From Serendipita indica DSM 11827 (Eukaryota > Basidiomycota > Agaricomycetes > Sebacinales > Serendipitaceae): DNA of 64,000 nt. Every line of letters begins with the position of its first letter. The stretch's first letter is position 1. Made by a program: the position numbers and the translations under genes. This document shows, one piece after another, positions 55,858-64,000 of this stretch. The notes below the pieces were generated by a model, which was not told where the DNA came from, did not search any database, and worked only from the letters and a program-made list of their open reading frames with translations. Location: assembly GCA_910890315.1 (NCBI GenBank), contig CAJVGD010000011.1, forward strand, positions 186,001 to 250,000. Reading direction: 5' to 3'.

Positions 55858-57183
55858 GAAAACCAAAGGCTCTTCAGCTTCATTCTCGTTCACCGGCGCA
55901 TCGCGGGTATATTTTGTCGGATACGGAATCAAAGGCAACATTGTCGATCCATCAACCAGCCTCACCTTGGATGGTGTAACTATGACTGTTGACAAATTTG
56001 TCACGGGATATAGTGCAAAAGCAATTATGTGGTACAATGGAGATCTAGATGTTCACCCGACACACAACATACTTATCATAAGGACAAGTGGTGATAATGG
56101 CGGTAGAGATCTAAACGTTGACGGCTTTGTGTACGATCTATCCAGTTTCACGATGCACTAATAATTGACTCTGCATATGGCCTGACGGTACCGGACGGAA
56201 CCATTTTGCCAACATATTCAACCTCCAGCTCAAGAGTGTCCACGTAGGTACAGTCTCGTCCAACAATATCAGTCATTTATTCTCCTTTGGTGCTAGGCCG
56301 TCGATATCCCAGTCATCTACGGAGTGAGTACTATCTCCTTACCTAAACTCCACTAACCGAACAACTGGGAAAGAACGATTGCAAAAAGCACTTCCACTGG
56401 ATCCTCGTAAAAGGCTTTGGCACTCTCGAGCTTGGCTAAACACGTACAGTGATACAAGCACTACCAGCAACAGCACCCTCGTTTGGAGTCCTACCGAACT
56501 TGCCGCATCTTTCACCGGCTAGAGCTCGCGACCAGTCTCTTCGGCTAGTACTGATGCTGCCGTTGGAGCATTCCAATCGACAGAGAGCTCGAGAACGACG
56601 CTGACTTCCACTGTTGCAGGCGCGGCCCTTGGTAGTCTTGCCGTTGTATGCATACTTGGAGCGGAATAATTCTTTATGGGCAGGTATCGCAGACGCCGTT
56701 ATGAAGAATTCCTCGCCCCTGATGCCCAGGCCCTTCGAGGAGAGGAGAAGACGACCAGCCATCTGGAAGATGACCCTCGGCTATCAATAAAGCCTCCTAG
56801 GCAATACAAAGGGCCGCTACAGCAAACAACTACCGCCACCCCTGTCGAAACTGCTAGTTCGCTCATCCAACAGAGAAAAAGTGTAGCACCTTCGTCAGAT
56901 GAGATTCGTATGTCGTGTCCTTGATAGACACATGGCATAATTTCTAATGTCTAACGTCACAGGTATCCTAGGAGTCTCTCCAGTTGTCACCGGCAGGCGT
57001 GGCACAGTCGAGACCGGTTCACAATTACCAATGGACACGCCAAACGTCGGCTCCTCTGTTTCGGAAGATGCTTGGGACCAAGGGCCGCCAGCATACTCAC
57101 CACGTCGATCACCACTCTATATGGAGGATTGGAAACCTGGAAGAGTACCATTTGATTCAGCAAATCATCAGACTCGAGTTTAG
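55858..57183 (+). pseudogene. 3' part of array copy C
   Basis: Resumes exactly at exon 3: KTKGSSASFSFTGASRVYFV, LTLDGVTMTVDKFVTG and GGRDLNVDGF, then the stalk, the membrane helix (VAGAALGSLAVVCILGA) with in-frame stops before and inside it, the basic GRYRRRRYEE, and a tail ending WDQGPPAYSPRRSPL. The exon order and splice sites match copies A and B. Separated from its 5' part (50580-50795) and carrying at least two stops, it is a pseudogene. Confidence 0.8.
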
Positions 57184-57451
57184 GATACACATGGTGCAAG
57201 CACTTGTCGACAGCAACGCCGAATATTTTGATCGTGAACAGTTTCACTACTTGGCTTATCTCCAAGTACGGATGTTCCGAGATGCATGCCAGAAGAGCGG
57301 TCGTGCAGTGTCGTCTCAAGTTGTTTATTACTTATGAATATGACACGAAACATGACAATGAAGCGGCTCAGAAAGCATGTTAGTACTAGTCCGCGTTTCG
57401 GATGGCCGGTGCTTGTCGCCGAGCCTTTTGAACCTGACCTCGACTCTTAAC
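57184..57451. other. Spacer before the SPIN90-like gene
   Basis: End of the array and presumed promoter of the next gene; no TATA consensus stands out. Confidence 0.35.
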
Positions 57452-59603
57452 ATGGATCTTGGAATCATCTACCACATCGAAAATGCTCCTCAATTCTGGG
57501 CAGGTATACTCATCTCTCTGGATTGTGAAAATCACGTCCGCTGAGCCTTCCTGGCAAACCTAGAATTGGAAGAAATCCTCGACGTCGACTCCAAGGCCCA
57601 CCTGAGTCGGATAGACAACGCATTGAGAACATTCGTATCATTCTGCACTCAATATCACGGTATATTCTTCTCGCCATGCGCGCTAGTGCGGGGAGCCACT
57701 GACGCCGAAACGCTCAGAGCTGTACCTCCAGACCAGCCTCCAGCTGGAGCATGCTTGCTCGTTATTACTGGAATCAGACATCTTCTCATGGCACTCGGAA
57801 CGTCTTAGCGAGATCCTTCTCTCGACAGCTGCAAATGATACAAACCCACACTGCGAGCTGATCGTGCATTCGACCTTGCTCATATATGGGAGGAAGAATC
57901 CCGCGTTTCTACGATCGAAACAAAAGTGGAAGCCCATCTTTCCGATCCTCATGGACCACGTGATGGTCGAAATGGACGACGACTTTGGCGGAAACGTCGA
58001 CCTGGGACGCGGTCCTGCTCTCGCAAGCGGTCTCGGTGTCCCAATCGAGGCGCGGCTACGATCTCTTGCCATTGGCATCCTCTACGAGGCATGTAGAGTT
58101 CAAAAGTTTGACGCTCAAGATCTCCGTGAGTTAATTCGGTGTACATTCTAAGCGATTCTTAGTCTTTGATAGTCATGTTTGACGACACGTTCATCGAGCG
58201 ACTGTTCGACCTGGTGGAGCTGACCAGAAATGTCGACGACGAATCGCTCAACTACTCGGTCATAAAGCTTATCGTATGTATTTGTCATTCTTCTTGGTTT
58301 TTGGTTCACTGTCGTGTAGGTAGCGTTGAACGAGCAGTATATGGTTGCTGCTATGCCGGTTCCAGCGATTGATTCACAATCTGGAAAACGAAAAAAGGAG
58401 AGAAAGCAAGGCTCTAACAAGATCTTGGATGTTCTATTACGCCGCGTACACTCTAGCAAGACTTTCGGCGAAAATCTCATCTTTATGCTCAACCGGGCGA
58501 ACGATACAGAGGAGGATCTTGTGATGCAGCTTTTATTGTTGAAGATTCTCTATCTCCTTTTCACGACACCGGGAACCCAAAATTACTTCTACACCAATGA
58601 TTTACGGGTCCTGGTCGATGTCTTCCTGCGGGAGTTGGTGGACTTACCAGAAGAGAGCGAGGCTCTACGTCACACCTATCTTCGAGTACTTAACCCACTC
58701 CTCAACAATACTCAGCTGAAGGAAATGCCCTACAAGGGGCCGCTCATCCGACGCACACTTCAGGGATTGATCTCACCCAACAATATTCGAGAAGTCACAC
58801 CAACGACTAGAAGGCTGGTCGAGCGGTGTCTAAATGCGGAGTGGTGTCAAGCACTTCCTGCGGAAACCGAAGCTGTCTTACCTTCGACTGCCAAATCAAA
58901 CCTTCCTGCCCATATCAATGTCGTCAGCATGTCATTCACTAACTCTCACTCTCACTCTTCTGTCCACCTTCCCTCTACATCTCTCTCCGAAGAGTTCGTT
59001 CTTGAACCGCCTCAACCAGCCTTTCGATTCAAGACTCTCCAGAAGAGCTTGAGTGCTGAGGTTTTGGCTGCTTCTTCCGTAGGAGTACAGTCATCTGAAG
59101 TGACAAATGATGAACCCTCACCGCTCAAAAACGAGTCACGGCCCTCTCCTTTGAGACAGCCGTCAACTGCGAAGCCGAGCCCACTAGGTGAAGCAAGAAA
59201 GCCGCTCAGTAATGGAGTAGGGCTGAACGGCACAAAGTCACCATCGCTGGTATTCTCCTCTGGAGATGAAGCAGAGCCGTCGATGGCGGTTCACCAAACC
59301 CAACTACCTCCGGCCAATGGTGCGAAGGCGAATGGCTCCAGCAGCATTCACAGTGCTAGGAGACCATCGTTGGGCAATGCTGATATTCCTCGGGCGAGGA
59401 AGCCACCGCCGCCCGTTCCGACACTGGATCGCGCTAGCCTGGATTCGAAACGTCCACCCCGAATGGCAGAGCCAGCGCCACTCGTTCATCGACGGGAACC
59501 ACCAGCGATACCGAGTAAGTCGAAGAAGCCGAAATCCAAAGGAAACATTTCGGACTCGCCACTATCAAAGCTTGCATACTCTGCAACGACTGTGGCCAGG
59601 TAG
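57452..59603 (+). CDS. SPIN90/Ldb17/Dip1-like actin regulator
   Basis: The ATG at 57452 gives MDLGIIYHIENAPQFWA, then LEEILDVDSKAHLSRIDNAL, FVSFCTQYHGIFFSPCAL and LQLEHACSLLLESDIFSWHS. The main leucine-rich domain follows: LLIYGRKNPAFLRSKQKWKP, FDDTFIERLFDLVELTRNVD, LNEQYMVA, FGENLIFMLNRANDTEEDLV, MQLLLLKILYLLFTTPGTQN and FYTNDLRVLVDVFLRELVDL, then LRHTYLRVLNPLLNNTQLKE. This is the SPIN90/Ldb17 domain; Dip1 activates Arp2/3 to make linear seed filaments at endocytic actin patches. The C-terminal ~210 residues are Pro/Ser rich with KPPPPVP- and PPAIPSK-type SH3 ligands. Introns lie at about 57502-57561, 57700-57746, 58126-58171 and 58273-58320. It lacks the N-terminal SH3 domain of animal SPIN90, as expected for fungi. 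Confidence 0.82.
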
Positions 59604-59774
59604 CATGTACAATACACTCTTTGGTCTTTTATATACATGTTTATGGGACATTGAATATGCTCGAATTATTTTTATTTGAATTTTTCGTGACGAGTGGTGA
59701 ATCAAAGGTCGTTGATTTGTCGACGACCAATCCTTTTCGATTTTGAGCGAGGCCACTGAGGCTGCCTGGCACAG

Positions 59775-62508
59775 ATGCTACGCATAGTCTCTACAACGGG
59801 TGCATCCACTCCTGTCAAAACTTGTGCCCAACGAGTCGCCCAAGGCGTCACAACCGCCTCGAATTCCCGCCTACGTCTAGGCAAGTTGTGCCACGCCGTG
59901 GACACCAAAAATTATACAACGCTAACGGTATTTACACCAACAGCTTCCGGTTGTCGATCATTTACTTCTTCTGCCTCGCGGAGAGCCGCGCCAGACATCA
60001 CTTTGACGGTTGATGGCAAGGAAGTCACGGTTCCCGCAGGTCAGCATTTCGCCGCGGAAGTCGTCTTTCTCTGGCTCATCTTTTAAAACAAAGGCTCTGC
60101 TTTGATCCAGGCTTGCGAGGCTGCGGGCTCGCCTATTCCACGGTTCGCCGTCACGCATTTCGACCTTTGCCAGCTCTTATATTCCCCAGGTTTTGCTACC
60201 ATGATCGACTGGCAATTGCTGGTAACTGCAGGTTAAGCTAATATCTCAATCATTTGGACGGTATCTCATTCCCTATAGGATGTGTCTCGTCGAAGTGGCG
60301 CGCTCTCCCAAGCCAGTAGCCTCATGGTAAGTTGCGTGATAGCGGCCTTGTATCACTCGTGGTTAATCTTCTCCTCAGCGCTATGCCTGCTATGCCAGGT
60401 GCCGTCGTGTTTACAAATACCCCTCTCGTCCATGAAGCCCGGTATGTTGGAGCACTTGAAACGCAGAGAATACCTAATCATTCCTAACAGGGAGGGCGTG
60501 ATGGAGTTTTTACTGGCTAATCATCCGTTGGACTGCCCTATCTGTGACCAAGGAGGAGAATGTGACTTGCAGGACCAGTCAATGAGATATGGCTCAGACC
60601 GCACTCGTTTCCACGAGATTGCCGGCAAACGAGCAGTAGAAAACAAGGACCTTGGCCCCCTTGTCAAGACGGTCATGAATCGCTGCATCCAATGCACGCG
60701 CTGCGTTCGCTTTGCCAACGAAGTAGCCGGAGTCGAGGAGCTTGGTACCACTGGACGAGGAAATTACATGCAGATTGGCATGTATGTGGAGAAGGTCATG
60801 GACTCGGAGCTCTCGGGCAATATTGTCGATCTCTGTCCCGTCGGTGCACTTACTTCGAAGCCCTATGCGTTCCACGCTCGACCGTGGGAGCTAAAGAACA
60901 CAGAGTCGGTGGACGTGATGGATGCCGTTGGTTCCAATATCCGTATCGACTCGAGAGGGACGACTGTCATGCGGATACAGCCAAGAACCAACGACGACGT
61001 CAACGAAGAATGGATCTCGGACAAGACAAGATATTCATACGATGGCCTGCGGTTCCAACGACTCGATACTCCGCTCATCAAGCAGGGAGATCGATTTGTT
61101 CCAGCAACCTGGGAGGAAGCCCTCGAAGCAGTCGCTACCGGCTTGAAGTCGAGTGGCGCAAAAGGCGACGAAATCAAAGCCATTGCCGGCCAACATGCTG
61201 ATACAGAGTCACTCGTCGCACTCAAAGACCTTGTCAATCGGTTAGGATCGGACAACCTTGGACTCGATTCTGCACGAAATGGTGCGGCGCCATTCCATGG
61301 CGTCGATATTCGTTCCAATTACCTGTTCAACTCGACTATTCCCGGACTTGACGAAGCGGACGTTATCTTGTCGTCGGCACGAACCCACGGCACGAAGCTG
61401 CAGTCATGAATTCGCGCATTCGCCGTAGCTGGATCCACACCGGCCTCGAGGTGGGCTTGATTGGAGAAAAAGTGGACACGGCGTACGGCTACGAACACCT
61501 CGGCGAAGGCGCTCAGGCCGTTCTGGACTTTGTCGCTGGCAAGGGAGAGTTTGCAAAGAAGTTCAATGGCGCGAAGAAGCCCATGATTATCGTGGGTAGC
61601 GCTGTCGCTGAACATGCCGACGGAGGAGCGACCTTCAAGGCTTTATCCAAGTTTGTCCAAGCCAACAAAGCGAAGATGCTTACCCCTGAATGGAATGGCT
61701 TCAACGTTCTGCAAAGGGTAAATACTAGATCTATTCTACGATAAAATGCTGAATGATGTTCTAGGCCGCCTCTCATGCCGCCGCCTATGACATCGGTTTC
61801 GTTCCATCTGCCAAAGCTGCAGCCACTCAGCCGAAATTTGTCTATTTACTCGGCGCAGATGAGGTCGAACCTTCATCACTCCCTCGGGATGCATTCGTTG
61901 TCTACCAAGGACATCATGGTGACCTCGGTGCTCAATTGGCAGACGTTGTCCTACCCGGATTCGCGTATACTGAAAAGGGAAGCACATGGGTCAACACCGA
62001 GGGACGCACTCAGCTCGGTCGCGGCGCAGTTTCGGCCCCTGGAGCATCCCGAGAGGACTGGAAGATCATCAGGTCAGCCGGATATCCTTGACTGGTGATA
62101 GCCGTGTTGACATTGACATCTAGGGCGATTTCGGAGTTCGCGGGTAACCCACTTCCGTACGATGACATCTTGGCCCTGAGGGACAGAATGTGGGAAATTT
62201 CGCCTTCTCTCATCCGCTACGGTGTCACAGAGAGGACGTCTCCCGAGGTTGCACTTGCGGGATTGGCTCCTCTGGGTACCAAGACGAAGGATGTTGCTGT
62301 CTCAGGGGCGGCGTTCAAGAAGCCGATTTCCAACTTCTATCAAACTGACCCCATTTCGAGAGCGTGAGTCGGCATCAACCAGTAACTTGACCGAGACTGA
62401 CGGTTTCACAGTTCTGTCACCATGGCCCAATGCACTCGATCGTTCGTGCAAGGCAAGGACTTTGGCATGTCAGGTAGTGACAAAGCATCGCAGGCCAGTT
62501 TCGCGTAA
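59775..62508 (+). CDS. NDUFS1: NADH:ubiquinone oxidoreductase 75-78 kDa subunit (complex I)
   Basis: The N-terminus ([20 protein letters not shown], Arg/Ser/Thr rich) is a mitochondrial presequence. The ferredoxin-like domain has [20 protein letters not shown], then [15 protein letters not shown] and VASCAMPAMPG, the [2Fe-2S] ligands. A His/Cys [4Fe-4S] site follows ([18 protein letters not shown]), then a second ([10 protein letters not shown] … VDLCPVGAL). The molybdopterin-type domain has [56 protein letters not shown] and RTQLGRGAV. The end is [21 protein letters not shown] one-base frame break lies near 61371-61376, within the conserved [15 protein letters not shown] region, in an otherwise perfect gene. 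Introns lie near 60038-60091, 60153-60187, 60233-60280, 60328-60377, 60442-60489, 61719-61764, 62073-62122 and 62364-62411. Confidence 0.93.
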
Positions 62509-62808
62509 TGTACATGTTTGATAGGCAATTGAGGATGATTAAACGCATAGACCTCGTGGAATCCCATGGAAATACTACGGGCGACTCAAAGCCGTATCCT
62601 TGATCAGTTGCTAACTTCGACCCTATTGAGCACGTGCAGCAGTCTAGAGCGCGATTTTGACGGCTGAGTCGAATCGCCGACATTCAACGGTCCGGTGAGA
62701 AAACTGGGCTTGTGTTGGGCAGCTGGCCGCCTGGTTGTCCATATGCAGAGGAAACTGGCAAATAAGCAACTTATTTTGAATCCCTATTGCTATCCTGGAG
62801 TCACCCGG
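62509..62808. other. Spacer before the DUF6533 gene
   Basis: An open frame runs from 62695 into the next gene, but its residues before MSSDAADEV lack family features, so I treat it as leader. No repeat or clear TATA is seen. Confidence 0.35.
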
Positions 62809-64000
62809 ATGTCCTCAGATGCTGCAGACGAGGTCCTCCGGCAGCTAGGGGTCTCCAAGGATTACCTGATTGAATTTGAACGAGAACGGGTCGAGGGGAA
62901 GCGGGTATGTACCCAAAAAGTCCCTTAATAATGCAATCGTGGCTGAAAGTCATTCCAAGCTTCTATTTGCCTGCCTTACGGTTCTCCTCTACGATTATTG
63001 TCTCACGTTGTAAGGCTGCCGGCCACGCCTTCTGTCGCATACTCAAGCGTACCCTTTAGCGGCGACGAGATCACGTTTGTTTGGCTCAAAGGAACGGCGT
63101 TTAGCGTCGCAAAGGCCTTGTTTTGGTTGGTGAGTGGCTAGAACTGAAAGTGGAAAGGAGAGGCTCATGACAAGTCCAGAATCGATATTGGCCCATAGCA
63201 AACTATGTAGTACGCGCATGGTTGTTCTCGCATAGCTTTTTATCCCCATATGTACGTTTTCTCTTCACCGTAGATGAGCGCTAACCCGGGATCCTAGCTG
63301 TCAGTGATGAAGTGCGACTCAAACTCTCGTTGACATAATTATAGATGTAAAATCCTTCCATTCACCGGCTGGTCGAGCGTGGTTCGTGCGTCTTGCCAAT
63401 CATCGAGGCTAGTTTGACATGGTCTGATAGATCAACTTTGCGGTCGTTGAGATTGTGCTCATGCTCAGAGTATGGGCGCTTTACGATCGTTCAAGATGGG
63501 TAATCGTCTTCTTTGGCTTTCTCTTTGTTGGTGGTCTCTCTGGAAGCTTTGCATTGCGCAAGGTGCGGCCAGAGGTGCGTGTTCGGGTTTGACACAAGGA
63601 CATATCTCATATAAAGTGGAGGGAGTTGACCTAGCAGAACCACGTACGCGAGTAACTCACCTTTACGGCCAACCTAATCGCGACGATAGCTCCTATTAGC
63701 CTTACGCGATGCGTCCGTTCAGGACCTGATGAGTACTTTTTCCTCTATACTATTGGTTTGATAATAGAGGTCAGTGGATTCCTAAAGAAAGGACAAGTTC
63801 TGACTTTGTTAGACGACGATCTTCATCTTTCTCGTCTCAAAGGCATGGACTCATGCTGTTGGACCACACAAAACCCCCATGATCACGGTTTTGCTACGGC
63901 AGTACGCATATTCTTTGCGATAATGATCCACTCTGACTCCACGACTAGAGGAGCCATATACTATGCAGTCGTCCTCTGTGTGTATGCACGGAATCTCTCT
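62809..64000 (+). CDS. DUF6533-domain multi-pass membrane protein, 3' partial
   Basis: The ATG at 62809 gives MSSDAADEVLRQLGVSKDYL. The first intron is 62905-62959; the exon from 62960 gives LLFACLTVLLYDYCLT, which joins after the intron 63010-63059 to FGDEITFVWLKGTAFSVAKA, LFWL, and then NRYWPIANYVVRAWLFSHSF. This is the DUF6533 signature (YDYxLTFxDEVxxxW…LFxLNRY). Later exons read VVEIVLMLRVWALYDRSRWV and IVFFGFLFVGGLSGSFALRK. The family is large in Agaricomycetes and has about seven membrane helices, resembling receptors in outline; no ligand or activity is established. The gene continues past the window end. Confidence 0.8.

Overview
The window looks like nuclear DNA of a filamentous basidiomycete, most likely an Agaricomycete of the Rhizoctonia/Ceratobasidium (Cantharellales) type. 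Almost every gene is cut by many introns of about 45-60 nt with GT..AG ends. The gene content also fits: a clampless1-like protein, a wax-synthase-like MBOAT protein, a DUF6533 membrane protein, PL3 pectate lyases, a thaumatin-like protein and a NACHT-WD40 protein. The genus is inferred, not shown.

Layout. 0-5 kb: two tandem secreted pectate lyases (the first cut by the window edge) and a clampless1-like gene. 5.5-10 kb: a DUF726/TMCO4-like hydrolase, a wax-synthase-like protein and an omega-type glutathione transferase. 10-16.4 kb, mostly minus strand: a BAG-domain protein, a thaumatin-like protein, a small DASH/Dad1-like gene (plus strand) and a cyclopropane-fatty-acid-synthase-like methyltransferase. 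18.8-31.2 kb: a class I methyltransferase; a small serine-palmitoyltransferase activator sharing a 54-bp promoter gap with gamma-tubulin complex component 2; a second BAG paralogue; a protein with two degenerate small-GTPase domains; and TFIIF beta. 31.5-39 kb: a Dnf-type P4-ATPase flippase and importin alpha.

From 39 to 57.4 kb the window changes character. It holds a degenerate ~115-bp repeat rich in a GAATTC palindrome, an orphan gene, an Hsp70 pseudogene, a ~0.8-kb foldback element built of GTGCA repeats, and a local array of single-pass membrane proteins with a PPAY cytoplasmic motif. One array member is split by ~5 kb that contains a decayed NACHT-WD40 gene. From 57.4 kb the housekeeping pattern returns: a SPIN90/Ldb17-like actin regulator, the 75-78 kDa subunit of complex I, and the start of a DUF6533 gene.

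There is no operon logic, but several links stand out. Both BAG paralogues have a TATA box about 80 bp before the ATG with heat-shock-type TTCnnGAA sites upstream, which fits an Hsp70 co-chaperone role. Their shared 51-nt in-frame, stop-free intron could give two protein forms. I found no clearly new multi-gene system. The best leads are the conserved retainable intron, the PPAY membrane-protein array with its NACHT-WD40 insertion, the double pseudo-GTPase and the GTGCA foldback element. All intron positions were read by eye from splice consensus and family conservation.
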